Positions 1 through 11,896 of a stretch of DNA of 64,000 nt are shown here, one piece after another; the stretch's first letter is position 1, and each line of letters opens with the position of its first letter. The stretch is from positions 108,144,501-108,208,500 of the forward strand of contig CM075669.1 in the NCBI GenBank assembly GCA_037962975.1, in the 5' to 3' direction. The stretch comes from Clitoria ternatea. Taxonomy: Eukaryota; Streptophyta; Magnoliopsida; Fabales; Fabaceae. Below the pieces are notes generated by a model, which searched no databases, was not told the DNA's origin, and was given only the letters and a program-made list of their open reading frames with translations. A program made the position numbers and the translations under genes.

Positions 1-1372
1 GTATAGTGGGTGCTTGTATCGCATGATGGGTAAAAGGTCTATGTTCCTAAACTTGGAACAGTTTGAAGGAGGAAAAGTTACTTTTGAAGGAAATTAATCT
101 GGACAAATCACTGGGATTGGTAAAGTTGGTAAAATTCCTTCCCCTGTATTTGAAAATGTTTATTTTGTTGAAGGTCTAAAGCATAACTTACTGAGCATAA
201 GTTAATTTTGCGATAGTGGTCATAAAGTCTCTTTTGATAAAGAAAAGTGTACAATCATCAATGATGATGGAACCACTCTTTTCTCAGCCAACAGACATAA
301 CAACCTTTACAAGGTTGATTTGGGTGAACTAGACAGTCAAAATGTAACGTGTCTCTTCTCTTAGTTTGAAGAAAAGTGGATCTGGCAAAAAAAGCTTGGA
401 CATGTTAGCATGAAACATATTTCCAAAATCAATAGAAAAGGGTTAGTTAAGGGACTTCCTAGAATCTTATTCAATGGAACCCAACCCTGCAAAGCATGTC
501 AAAAAGGGAAACAATACAAAACTTCCTTTAAAAACAAAGATGTTGTTTCAACGTCCAGACCACTTGAGCTATTACATTTAGACTTTTTAGGACCATCTCA
601 AATCCAGAGTCTTGTTGGAAAAAGATATGGCTTTGTTATTATTGATGATTTCACTAGAATAACATGGGTGCATTTTCTAGCCCACATGGATGAGTCTGCA
701 CAAGTATTCAAGATTTTCTGTAAGAAAATCCAGTCTGAAAAGGAATTTATATTAGTATAATAAGAAGTGACCATGGTAGAGAATTTGAAAATGAAATTTT
801 TTTAAAGTTTTGTAATAAAACTAGCATCTCTCACACATTTTCTTGTCCAGGAACACCTTAACAGAATGATGTTGTGGAAAGGAAAAAGGAAAAATAGAAG
901 TCTGTTGGAGATGGCTAGAACCATGCTTTGTGAAAATGATTTACCAAAATATTTTTAGGCTGAAGCTGTAAGCACTTCTTGTTATATCCAAAATAAAGTC
1001 TTCATTAGATCAATATTGAATTAGACTCCTTATGAACTATGGAAAGGAAGAAAACCCAACATATCATATTTTCACCCATTTGGATGCACATGTTATATCT
1101 TAAACACAAGAGATTAACTTGGAAAGTTTGACTCAAAGTGTGATAAAGGTATTTTCATGGGCTATTCAAATACATCAAAATCTTACAAAGTCTTTAATAC
1201 AAGAACTCAAACCATTGAGGAATCAATGCATGTGAGATTTGATGACTTAACAAAGATTGACAAGAAATTGGCAAATCTAGATAGTAATGATACATGTATC
1301 ATGCAGTCTGAAGAAATACTTGAACCTTCAGACTCTGTGCCCCTCAATAACAAGAACCGGATCAACAGATAG
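1..1372 (+). pseudogene. copia protease tail and integrase, broken
   Basis: The first 310 bases give a degraded copia protease C-terminal part (the 'VEGLKHNLLSIS' block is visible near 160-205, followed by a stop). Positions 310-530 give the GAG-pre-integrase block, including 'CKACQKGKQ', the zinc-binding end. From 560 to 760 the integrase core starts with 'LLHLDFLGPS' (first catalytic Asp) and then hits a stop; the second part (DHGREFE near 768-790 and the Glu region near 860-900) is frameshifted. The block 1157-1372 is the integrase C-terminal 'GYS..SKSYKVFN' region. Several stops and frameshifts mean it cannot make an active protein. Confidence 0.85.
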
Positions 1373-1491
1373 TGTCAAAACCAAAGAAACCTAAAGATTG
1401 GAAATTCAAGGCTTATCATTCTTCAGACCTCATCATTAGAGATCAAGCTGAAGGAGTTTGAACTAGATCAAGGTTCTAGAACCAATCATCA

Positions 1492-2300
1492 ATGACACTC
1501 ATTTCAGATCTTGAACCAAAGACCATTAAGGAAGCCTTGAAGGATCCAGACTGGATCATAGCTATGCAAAAAGAACTAAATCAGTTTGAAAGAAGCAAAG
1601 TCTGGACCCTGGTTCTAAGAACAAAGAACAAAAGTATCATAGGAACAAGATGGGTGTTCAGAAACAAACTGGATAAAGATGGAAAAGTTGTAAGGAACAA
1701 GGCAAGGCTAGTGGCACAAGGTTACAACCAATAAGAAGGTATAGATTTACTGAAACCTTTGCTCCTGTAGCTATACTTAAAGCTATAAGGATTTTACTTG
1801 CCTTTGCTACTTTTAAAGGAATCAAATTATATCAGATGGATGTTAAGAACGCTTTTCTAAATGGTTTTATTGAAAAAGTTTTTATAAAACAACCTCCTGG
1901 TTTGAAGACAAATATTTAGAAAATTATGTCTTTAAACTTAGTAAAGCACTGTATGGTATAAAACAAGCACCTAGAGCTTGGTATGATCGACTTAGTTCTT
2001 TCTTAAGTCAAAATGCTTTACTAGACGGAAGGTTGATACAACGTTATTTAGAAAAGGTTCAGAAAAACACCTAATTATAGTACAAATCTATGTAGATGAC
2101 ATTGTCTTTGGTGCTTCTAAAGAAAGTTTGTGTAAAGAATTTGTGAAAACTATGTAGTCTGAATTTGAGATGAGCATGATGGATGAACTCAAATTCTTTC
2201 TTGGTCTGTAAATAAAACAGACTAATGATAGAATTTTTATTCATCAACAGAAGTACATCAAAAAGTTACTCATAAAATTTAAAATAGTTGATGCCAAACC
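1492..2300 (+). pseudogene. copia reverse transcriptase, broken
   Basis: Starts with the conserved copia RT entry (EPKTIKEAL..W..AMQKELNQFE, then 'GTRWVFRNKLDKDGKVVRNK'). A stop sits at 1732-1734; the downstream part in another frame shows 'YQMDVKNAFLNG', 'ALYGIKQAPRAWYDRL' and an intact YVDD catalytic box at about 2088-2100. Further stops occur near 2155 and 2208. The RT is readable only by frame switching, so it is an inactive copy. Confidence 0.85.
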
Positions 2301-2301
2301 C

Positions 2302-2844
2302 ATGAGCACTCCAATTCATCCAAATTACACTATAAGCAAAAATGAATCTGGTAGATCAGTTGATCAGACTCTATATAGAGGAATGATTGGATCACTGTTG
2401 TATTTAACATCCAGCAGACCAAATATAATGTTTAGTATATGTGTGCAAGATATCAAGCAGATCCCAATGATTCACACCGGTCTACAGTGAAGAGGATTCT
2501 AAGGTATCTTATGGGTACCACTAACCTTGTTTATAGCAAGCTGTTGTTCATAATTTATGTGGATGAAATATTGACTAGAGGACTATTCAAGTAAGGAAGA
2601 AAAGATTCCAGTATTCTGCATCAACACAAGTGTTATTAACCTATCAAAGAATCTAATCTAGCACTCAAAGGCAAAGCATATTGAAGTAAAGTATCACACC
2701 ATACGTGATTATGTTCAAAAAGGCATTTTGGATCTATAGTACGTGGATACAGACCACCAATGGGTAGATATCCTCACAAAGCCCTTAGTAGAAGCCAGAC
2801 TTGCTTTTATCAAGTATAGTCTAAACATGTATAATATTGAATGA
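2302..2844 (+). pseudogene. copia RNase H, internally deleted
   Basis: The segment 2302-2490 matches the start of the copia RT-RNase H linker ('YRGMIGSLLYLTSSRPN'). The middle of the RNase H domain is missing: by 2600 the sequence has jumped to the C-terminal block ('INTSVINLSKN', 'KHIEVKYHTIRDYVQKG', 'DILTKPL'). It ends at the TGA near 2842. Compared with the minus-strand copia in this window, roughly a hundred codons are lost around 2520-2600. Confidence 0.75.
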
Positions 2845-3130
2845 TTGAGGTGTCTGTTGTTCTTCAAGTGGCCTCAATACTCAAGAGGGGGGTGTACTGA
2901 GTGTTTAAAACTTTTCTTTGGAATGCCGTTGAAATTGATTCCTTTTTCACAAAATATGTTTATATGCAAGAGATAGCAAGTGTAGTGTAAGAATCAATGT
3001 AAAATGATGTATAAATGTCACTTAGGCAATATATCAAACACTTGGTATATGAAAACTTAACTAGGCCAAATTATTCAAGTTCAAGCAATATTATCATAAC
3101 TAAATCAGTATACCAACCAAATGCAATAAG

Positions 3131-4402
3131 TGTTAGGGAATCCCTAGTGTATGAGCAGCGGAAATACAAGGATTCCCATAGGATTTGCAAAGCGCCGTGT
3201 TTCAAAGCATAAGACAAACGCAAAAAAAAATTACGTTTTAGGATTACCTCTTGAAGAATATCGAAGCAATCGCAGCCTCGTCCTTTAGGAGTCCACACGA
3301 TTACTCCCACCAGAAATGCTATACCTTCCAAATGCTAGTTTGACGGCGTGTAGCTTTTGTAACTTTTGCGTATTTTATGTCTCTTTTTGGGTAGCCGCCT
3401 ATGAGCATCTTATGCTCTATTTATAGGCTTAGGTTTGACCTAATTTACTCTCTAAAGAGGGGGCTCCTTACTCATTCTAAATGAGTTAGGCCCAATAGTC
3501 TTATTTTAGTCCAACTAAAATAAAAGCTATTTTCTGATGGGCTTACTCTATGTGTGTGACCCTATAGGTAAAATACTTGGTTATATTAATAATAAACTAT
3601 TTTATTATTAATATAAAATAAGAGCGGCATCTAGCAATGCATCATTATGTTCGAATATTATTTATTATCAACATAACCTATAAATGATAATTATTTTATA
3701 TGTTTGTTCCTTTTGTCACGATATCCTAATTGGGCCCAAGGCATGGTCGCGTCATCCTTGTACGGTCCAATTTATTTTACTTGATACCGGAGTAGACTTT
3801 ATCCGAATAAATATCCAATAATTATTCTTTCTAGCATGGCCATGCATTTCTTTAGTCTCACTCCATCAAGTGGCCTATAGATATTACTCTTGTTATATAG
3901 GAGAGACAAATCCCATCTACATCACTCACATCTCTCTGCATAATTCATTGCCTAACCACAACCTTTATAGTCCTCTTATTACAGAAGATGTTTGATTATA
4001 TTCAAACAATAAACTCCTTATATAGGAATCGTAGTGACTTCAGGTCAAAGGACTACATATACCATTATCACATTGAGAATCGTTTATGACATTCATGTAA
4101 CAATCCATGCAACGTTCTCATGGTGGGTCTGTCTAGTACATCATTACTCTTAATGTGTACCCATGTGAAGACTTGATATCATTTATATCCATGATCTGTG
4201 AGATCAGATCATCAGTAGACTCACACATTAGTCTTAATGTATTTACATGTCCCCACGTAAATACTTGACTAGGGACATTTTAGGAATAACTCCCATATGA
4301 CCTATTACTCCAAGGATAAATAAATGTTGTTAAACTATTTAACAAAAATGACTTATTCAAAATGATGCGTCCTATATAGGCTTTTAGTGCATATTTCCAA
4401 TA
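3131..4402 (-). repeat. 3' LTR (family A) of nested copia element
   Basis: A 1272-bp LTR, in element sense running from 4402 to 3131. The terminal CA is mutated to TA at 4401-4402. It contains a perfect 16-bp hairpin (3581-3596 with 3601-3616, loop CTAT). ORFs of 65-91 codons inside it are chance. Confidence 0.9.
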
Positions 4403-4425
4403 ATCTCCCACTTGCACTTAGAGCC
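4403..4425 (-). promoter_or_regulatory. Polypurine tract of nested copia
   Basis: The plus strand reads ATCTCCCACTTGCACTTAG, so the minus strand has AAGTGCAAGTGGGAGAT directly before the 3' LTR. This is the usual plus-strand priming tract of plant copia elements. Confidence 0.8.
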
Positions 4426-7400
4426 GATAAGGTTAATGCCCAATGACATCTACAGTGCCCTTATGCTTTTACTATGTAAGCAGTTTTACTAGTGGGTTCC
4501 CAACAATTTTGTTAGTATGCATATTGTATATTTTCACATCTTCTAAAGATGGAACTATTTAAGTATATGCTTGGATTAATCCACTTCCTTATCTATGGTT
4601 CCATTGTCATCACAGTGGAAACTCATAGGATACAAAATATTTGGAATGATTAAATGTAAATTAACTTCTTTTGTGATTTAACATAGCAAAATACTTAGAT
4701 TTGTTAGTAGAACCAATGATTGTTTCTTGCTTTGAACCTTTCAAACATACATCGTAACCATCTTGACAACACATATATTTTGATTGCAATCTTAAGTCTT
4801 TTAAATTAATCAAAAGATTGGCATCGATGTAACCTTTACAACGAGATCATCTTCTATTTATTAAGATTAGATCCTTAGTCCTTCTTAAGTGTTTAAGGAT
4901 ACTCTTAACTATAGAATGAGAATATTATTAGTTCTAGAAGAAGCATGTCTTCTGCATGTAATACTAGAACTATAATTGTGCAGTTACTAACCCTTTTATA
5001 GTCACAAGATTTATCTTCATTCTTTAATGAAGATTCTAGCTTCTAAAAGCTTGCTTTAGTCCATAAATAGAACATTTGCAGTTCACATACCTTCGTAGAT
5101 GTTTTAGGCATAAAAGGCCTTTAGGTTGTGTCACATACACATCCTCAAGATGATTTCCATCTTGACATCTATCTACCATATCTCATAATGGTAGTATACT
5201 GCTACAACAAGCAGGATCTAAATGGTTTTTAAGCTAATTAAATTAAGTTACTTTTATTACCATCCATGTTTAGTTTTCCTTTTGAAAAGCCACTTGCATC
5301 TTATAGGTTTTACCCTTTAGGTGCGTTAACCAAGGTTCATACCTTTTTAATATACATGGAACCCATTTCAAATCCCATGGTCTTATGCCATGTCTTAGAA
5401 TCTAAACTTGCATTGGCCTTTTCATAAGAAGCTTGGTCATTTAGCAATATGCCTCCTTCCTGATTTATAAGATATCCATATCTTTCAGGTTTGGTGACAT
5501 ATCCTATTTGATCTTACGCAAGTCTTGTGCCACCGGAGCTAAGGATTTCACAACACTTTGTGATTTCTGCTCCAAGTCTATCCTTGACTTTTAAATGCTT
5601 TGTGATACTTGAATTTCTTCAAGTTCTACCATCCTCCCACTGATTCTTTAAGGGATGTACTCTTATTCAAGAATACAACATTCTAAGCAACAAGCCTTTT
5701 ATTCTCAGATGGATTGTAGAACTGATAACCCTTAGCTTTCTTTGGGTATCTCACAGAAGACATTTATCTAATTTGGATCTGACCTTGTCAGAGTTGGATG
5801 CTCTATAGAAGCATCATAGTTCCAAATTATTAGTAAAGACATACTAGGTTTCTTCCTAGTCCATATCATATATGGTTTCTTTAAGAAAGTCTAAGATGGA
5901 ACATGGTTAAGTGTGGAAATTTTGTTAATAAAGGAACGTTGAAGGAGTTAGAGATGTTTGATAATAATCAATAATCAAACTATGTCCAACAAGGTTTGAC
6001 TTTTCACCGTAGAGATGCTATTAATGCATTCCATGAAGAATAAGTTAAGAGGTAATCTTTCACTCTATTAGATAGTTATCAAACTTATAGCTTAAATTAT
6101 TTGCTATCTTGATCTAATCAAGAGCTTTAATTGTCTTGCCAATTTGGTTTTTCACTTCATTATGAATTCTTTGAACTTTTCAAAGACTTTCTAACTTATG
6201 TTACATAAATCCATACTCATTGACTTTTCAATTAGTATGTTGAAGTATTGAAAAACATATCTAGTTATTGTTCCAATAGGCTCACATACATCGTTATGTA
6301 TTAGATAATAGATTACTTATCTTTTTAATGAATGAGGTCTCAATTATCTCTCCAATAAATAAGATTTACATGTCTCCATTGATTCCAAAATCAAAAGGAA
6401 TCCATATAACCATATTAATGGTATTTAGAAAATGTGTTTCTTATCTATTTGCCTTAGGAGACAATACCATGTAAGTAAGGTTCAAAATCACTTATTTTAA
6501 CCTACTTTGGCAGTTGTTATAAATGGGTGTTTTGAGATTTAGGATGTGGAATCCATTACTCAATTGTGCATCAACATCCATTTGAAGAAATAAAGTTGTT
6601 TTATAATAAGAAAAACATTTCTTATCTTATAAGAAACAATATGTACAATGTCTAGTTCACTAACTAGCCCAATAGGTAAATATCTTATCTTTATTGTAGC
6701 AACTTTTGCTCAATTTTACACAGATTTCTCCACCCTTAACAAGTGATCCACTTTCTTGATCTTTCAAAATTTGAGATCTACTACTAGTATCTGATACTAA
6801 TGTTAGTGAAGTAAAATAACTTGACTTCTATAACATGACCTATAGTGGAAGTCTTACTTCTCTTTCTTTTGAACTCCTTCAAGTTCTTTAGACAAATTAT
6901 TTCAATGTCTTATTTTGGCTAAAACTGGAAATAATTTCCTTTCTTGATCACCTTTTAGACTTCCAGACCAACTTGGCCTTAATAAAGTCTATATACGATC
7001 ATATTGTATATCTCCTATATATTCATATTGCCTTTTACAGCTCAGAGTTTATGCAGACTCCATAGGGTATTCAAGACCTAACCATAGATGATATATAAGC
7101 CAAACATGACACACTACCGCTTCATCTTTAATGAAGATAATTCTCAAGTCTCAATACCTATCTAGGCATTTTTCTAGATAAAGTGTCCTTCAAAAGGACA
7201 GATTACAACAAAACAATATTTGGTATATCATGGTTATTCTAAAACAAATTACATGCAAATCTATCACTTCTATTTAAAACATATTTAAATTTTAGTCATT
7301 AAATAAATATGTTGTCTCCCACTATTTTGATTCAAAACAAATACCCTCACTGAATCATAAAAAATCCCATTGGAAGATTTTTCTAGTGGGCCAAGATCCA

Positions 7401-7497
7401 TATTTGGCCTAGTGTTGAGTCAGCTTTGGCTGATCGCCCAACCCTTGGTTATTTAGGTAGGAAACACATTTCCAATTGTATCTCATGCAACTCTTAG
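4426..7497 (-). other. Decayed pol-derived interior without ORF
   Basis: Apart from the RT remnant at 5037-5235 there is no readable domain. The DNA is AT-rich, with stops in every frame. Position between PPT and leader implies it derives from RNase H, RT, integrase and gag of a copia ancestor. Confidence 0.5.
5037..5235 (-). pseudogene. Decayed copia reverse transcriptase fragment
   Basis: Minus-strand translation gives 'HYEIW' and 'IDVKM' in one frame and then 'LEDVYVTQPKGLL' and 'CSIYGLKQAFRS' in the next frame. These are the copia RT blocks around YEIWQMDVKTAFLNG and SIYGLKQASRSW. It has stops and at least one frameshift. Surrounding DNA (about 4500-7400) probably holds the rest of a dead pol, but I could not read further domains with confidence. 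Confidence 0.75.
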
Positions 7498-7549
7498 ATG
7501 ATTAAGTGGGTAACTCTTTACCCTTATTCATCTTATGAATTTAAGCTCA

Positions 7550-8115
7550 ATCCTTACGCCTCTAAGTTATTTTCAATCCAATTGAAAAACTTTGTTAAGT
7601 TTAGGCCTAATAAAAACAATTTGGATATTACAATTATCCCATCGCGCCTTACTAATATAAATGATAGCACCCTGCTTTGGCAGGCCCACTATTTATTGAC
7701 ATTAGTCTCGACCAGTGTTACATATTAGAAGGCGTTTAAACTTAATATTAACGCTTCTAGGTTCTTCAATCTGATTAAAGTTACCTAGATAAGTCCAATA
7801 ACAAATGGTTGGATAATCCAATTATCCATCATCCTTTACTAATATCAATAAAAGTACCCTGCTTTGGCAGAACCTACACTTTATTGAAACTAGCATTGAT
7901 GACTGTTGTTTATTAGAACGCGTTTTAGACTGTTCATACCTTTAGGCTTTTCCAATCCAATTGAAAAATGTCTATTTGAATAAAACTTAATAATACTTGG
8001 ATAATCCAATTATCCAATCATGTCCTACTAAACATAAATAAAGGCACCCAACTATGACGTGACCTACACTTTATTTATATCAAGTTAGACGTTATTACTT
8101 ATTGGAAGGTATGAT
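7550..8115. repeat. Three imperfect ~188-bp tandem repeats
   Basis: The anchor CCTGCTTTGGCAG occurs at about 7671 and 7858 and in a diverged form near 8047 (CCAACTATGACG), each followed by a block like 'CACTTTATTGA..TTAG..' and then 'TTATTAGAA(C/G)G'. Each unit also has 'CCAATTGAAAAA' and 'GGATAATCCAATTATCC'. Copies are clearly diverged. It lies in the element-sense 5' half of the nested copia. Confidence 0.7.
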
Positions 8116-8238
8116 TGTCGGGCTTGAGGGATTTCAATTTTCTTATTGTTCATTACTGACTTTCATTAAACGCTTTAACACAAAATAAAACCCCAAAACA
8201 TGCAATCAAAATTGTGAGATGGTTATGGTCTTCCTAGA

Positions 8239-8262
8239 AAATAAAATAAAATAAAATAAACC
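8239..8262. repeat. AAAAT microsatellite
   Basis: A short run of about five AAATA units inside the nested copia interior. Confidence 0.8.
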
Positions 8263-9094
8263 TAAAGGAACTATGGTGTCTTGACTTCATGAAGTCCTAC
8301 TTCTTGAAACCACCATCCTCCTAGAGTCACCACTCCTTTGTTCCTTTCAAGGTCATATCCATCAAGAATCACCACTCTAGGTTTCTTTTAGGTCTCCACC
8401 TTGTTGGCTTTTCCAAGATTACAATGTAATAAAGAAAACTTGTTTTACATACGAGTGAAGGGTTGAGAGAAGAAATTTAAGAATAGAGAAAGGCACAACA
8501 CGCGGGCTGTATTTAAAATTAAATAAAAAAAATCTAAGACCATAACCATTCATCGCGGGACGTGTTAATTAATCAATTAATAGAGTAATCAATTGTATTT
8601 AAAATAAAATAAATTTTAAAACACATAATTAAATACGCGGGGTCATAAAAGGAAAACTACGCAAAGAAGTTTGGCGGCTTTGTTGACCGTTCAACAGACA
8701 GGGTCAAGAGGTGTTCCAACCCAAAAATTTAGTACTGTAATCAGGTTAGTTCCCAGGAAAGAGAGGTAGGTCCGGAGTGACCGCTTAAGTACCAAGTCTT
8801 TCCTAGCCAGAACGTTCCACTGACCATTAACAGCTCAAAATATTCGGTTATGATTTCAAACAATTTAAAATCTTTAATTTTGAAATGGCCAAGATTTAAC
8901 TTTTAAACTTTATCTTTTGACCCTTACAATTATCCTAAAATAGGAATAGTCAAGGTTTAACTTTTAAACCTTATCTCTAGAGTCTCAACAATCATCCTAT
9001 TTTTTAGGAACGATCAAGGTTTAAATTTTAGACCTTATCTCTAGAGTTTAAGATATTTTATTTTGAATCCTATTAAATTTGATAAAGATCTTAT

Positions 9095-9445
9095 CTTTAA
9101 TTTGTAACTTTTACAAATCCTATCAAATTTATTAAGGATTAAATATTTGATTTTAAAATTATTAAATTTAATAAAGATCTTATCTTCTATTTGTAACAAT
9201 TACAAATCATATTAAATTTAATAAATATGAATCAATTTGTAACTCCTACAAATCATATTAATTTTAAAAAGATCACATATGATGATCCTATTAAAATTAA
9301 TAAGAATAAATTATTTAAATTTGTAACTCTTACAAACTTTAATTTTAACAAATAATTAAAAATTTGATTTGTAACTTTTACAAATCGAATTTAAAATATA
9401 ATATTAAAATTAAATATTTTATTTCTAACATTTACAAATAAATAA
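9095..9445. repeat. Array of ATTTGTAA-N4-TTACAAAT inverted motifs
   Basis: Six degenerate copies of a short palindrome (ATTTGTAACTTTTACAAAT and variants) at about 9099, 9182, 9232, 9317, 9364 and 9421, set in AT-rich DNA with 'ATTAAATTTAATAA' spacers. They lie in the untranslated leader of the nested copia. Upstream, 8885-9060 shows a related repeat of 'TTTAACTTTTAAACCTTATC'. Confidence 0.7.
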
Positions 9446-9774
9446 AATACCATTACGGCTAGGTTTCAACTTTTGAATCTTAGTTTTCATTACGGCTAGG
9501 GTTTAACTCTTAAACTTTCTAAACACAATCTCACATGAACAATTCATATTAGAAAAGAGAAAGCATATAGACATCATTGCATACAACCCTTGATTTTAAT
9601 TTAATTAAATAAACATAAAACATGCCTTATAATTAGAACACATATAAAACAATCACCATTGCAACATACAACATGTTCATATAATAAAGCACATCCTAAA
9701 AACATGTTCTTTAATTAAAATATTGAGAAAAAAAATCAATATACATAAAGCAAAAATATATTGATATTAGCTTT

Positions 9775-9900
9775 CAAAAGGTGCAACCTTTGCAACATAT
9801 CTCATAAAAATGCAACCTTTACATAATATCTCATTAAAAATGTAACCTTTGCAATATATCTAATAAAAGATGCAACCTTTACAAAAGGATTCAAACTTTA
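9775..9900. repeat. Four ~33-bp tandem repeats
   Basis: Units of the form 'ATGCAACCTTTGCAACATATCTC' followed by 'ATAAAA' recur four times, about 80-200 bases inside the PBS of the nested copia. Confidence 0.75.
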
Positions 9901-9983
9901 CAATTCTTTTCATAAAAGAAATTTTATTTTTATTTTTACATGTTCTTTAAACAAATGTTTGCCCAAAACACGGTTTTGCAACC

Positions 9984-9997
9984 TGGCTCTGATACCA
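9984..9997 (-). promoter_or_regulatory. Primer binding site of nested copia
   Basis: The plus strand TGGCTCTGATACCA is the complement of TGGTATCAGAGCCA, matching the 3' end of initiator-Met tRNA as in most plant copia elements. It lies one base from the LTR end at 9999. Confidence 0.9.
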
Positions 9998-9998
9998 T

Positions 9999-11273
9999 TG
10001 TTAGGGAATCCCTAGTGTATGAGCAGCGAAAATACAAGGATTCCCATAGGATTTATAAAGCGCCATGTTTCAAGGCATAAGACAAACACACAAAAAAATT
10101 ACGTTTTAGGATTACCTTTTGAAGAATATCGAAGCAATCGTAGCCTTGTTCTTTAGGAGTCCACACGAGTACTCCCACCAGAAATGCTACACCTTCCAAA
10201 TGCTAGTTTGACGACGTGTAGCTATTGCTACTTTTGTGTATATTATGTCTCTTTTTAGGTAGCCGCCTATGAGCATCTTATGCTCTATTTATAGGCTTAG
10301 GTTTGACCTAATTTTCTCTCTAAAGAGTGGGCTCCTTACTCATTCTAAATGAGTTAGGCCCAATAGTCTTATTTTAGTCCAACTAAAATAAAAAGCTATT
10401 TTCTGATAAGCTTACTCTATGTGTCTGACCCTATAGGTAAAATACTCGGTTATATTAATAATAAACTATTTTATTATTAATATAAAATAAGAGAGGCATC
10501 TAGCAATGCATCATTATGTCCGAATATTATTTATTATCAATATAACCTATAAGTGATAATTATTTTATATGTTTGTTCCTTTTGTCACGATATCCTAATT
10601 GGGCCCAAGGCATGGTCGCCTCATCCTTGTACGGTCCAATTTATTTTACTTGATACCGGAGTAGACTTTATCCGAATAAATATCCAATATTTATTCTTTC
10701 TAGCATGGCCATGCATTTCTTTAGTCTCACTCCATCAAGTGGCCTATAGATATTACTCCTGTCATATAGGAGAGACAAATCTCATCTACATCACTCACAT
10801 CCCTCTGCATAATTTATTCATTGCCTAACCATAACCTTTATAGTCCTCTTATTACAGAAGACGTTTGATTGTATTAAAACAATAAACTCCTTATGTAAGA
10901 ATCGTAGTGACTTCAGGTCAAAGAACTACATATACCATTATCACATTGAGAATCGTTTATGACATTCATGTAACGATCCATGCAACGTTCTCATGGTGGG
11001 TCTGTCCAGTACATCATTACTCTTAATGTGTACCCGTGTGAAGACTTGATATCATTTATATCCATGATCTGTGAGATCAGATCATCAGTAGACTCACACA
11101 CTAGTCTTAATGTATTTACATGTCCCCACGTAAATACTTGACTAGGGACATTTTAGGAATAACTCTCATATGACCTATTACTCCAGGGATAAATAAATGT
11201 TGTTAAACTATTTAAAAAATGACTTATTCAAAATGATGCGTCCTACATAGGCTTTTAGTGCATATTTCCAACA
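9999..11273 (-). repeat. 5' LTR (family A) of nested copia element
   Basis: A 1275-bp LTR, nearly identical by eye to 3131-4402 and with the same 16-bp hairpin (10450-10465 with 10470-10485). It ends TG..CA and is followed by the ATAAG duplication. Confidence 0.92.
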
Positions 11274-11896
11274 ATAAGTAAATGCAAGAGAGTAGGTAAG
11301 AGAAGCTTGCAAACCAATTTAACGAGTTCCACCAACCCGGTGTACATCTCGCCTTCAAGCAACCCAGTTGAAAGATTTCTACTATTGAAGTTTAGAGATA
11401 CAAGCTATGAGCAATTGCAGCTTCCTAGTGTCCCACACTCAAGAACTCAATCCTCACTAGCACAAGGGCAACCCACCTAATTTCTCAAACTCTCAATACC
11501 CAAAGGTTGCACCCCAACCTTTGTGACTACTCTACCTAGAGTGAAAACCTTGGTGTTTTGGTGTTTGGTTTATAATCAATTAACTCTCTCAATAGAGTAG
11601 ATATACAAAGGAAAGGCTCTAACAATGATAACTCTCAATAACAGAGGATATACAAGTATAAGCTCTAAGTTTCAGAAATTGAAACTAAACAAGAAATAGA
11701 ACTCACAAGACTCAAGAATTGATTTCCCTTTGATGGATTTTGATGATTTTATAACTTGATTGAGTCTTCCATTTATAGTATTGGATAAGTGCCCTAGAGT
11801 CTTCAGAGCCGTTGCACAGCATTGGTGTTTGAATTATGGTGGATAGCTGAGCTGGTTCTGCACTAAAAACCCTTTTTCCACTGTCAGGCACTAGTG

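Larger units (their letters stand above)
1..2857 (+). mobile_element. Ty1/copia retrotransposon remnant, truncated
   Basis: Degenerate copia internal region read in the order protease tail, GAG-pre-integrase, integrase, reverse transcriptase, RNase H, which is the Ty1/copia order. The left end is cut by the window. The right end meets the terminus of another LTR (TGTTCTTCAAG at 2858) 14 bases after the last stop codon, so its own polypurine tract and 3' LTR are missing. It is closely related to the minus-strand copia polyprotein at 17384-22486, with similar integrase and RNase H blocks, but lies in the opposite orientation. Confidence 0.85.
3131..11273 (-). mobile_element. Full-length non-autonomous copia element nested in the 3' LTR
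   Basis: LTRs at 3131-4402 and 9999-11273 both begin TGTTAGGGAATCCC; the right one ends CCAACA, the left CCAATA. A perfect 5-bp target duplication ATAAG flanks it (3126-3130 and 11274-11278), and joining the flanks restores the host LTR. On the minus strand a PBS (TGGTATCAGAGCCA) follows the right LTR and a purine tract precedes the left LTR. The 5.6-kb interior has no long ORF; a decayed copia RT remains near 5037-5235. The two LTRs are nearly identical by eye, so the element moved recently although its genes are dead. Confidence 0.92.

Noticed and set aside
2858..3130. 3' LTR of the + strand copia remnant at 1-2857
   Set aside because: The sequence matches, in the same orientation, the PBS-side end of the minus-strand element's LTR at 22541, so it belongs to the minus-strand element.
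10553..10828. 91-codon ORF as a gene
   Set aside because: It lies within an LTR and is not maintained in the sister LTR at the corresponding place.
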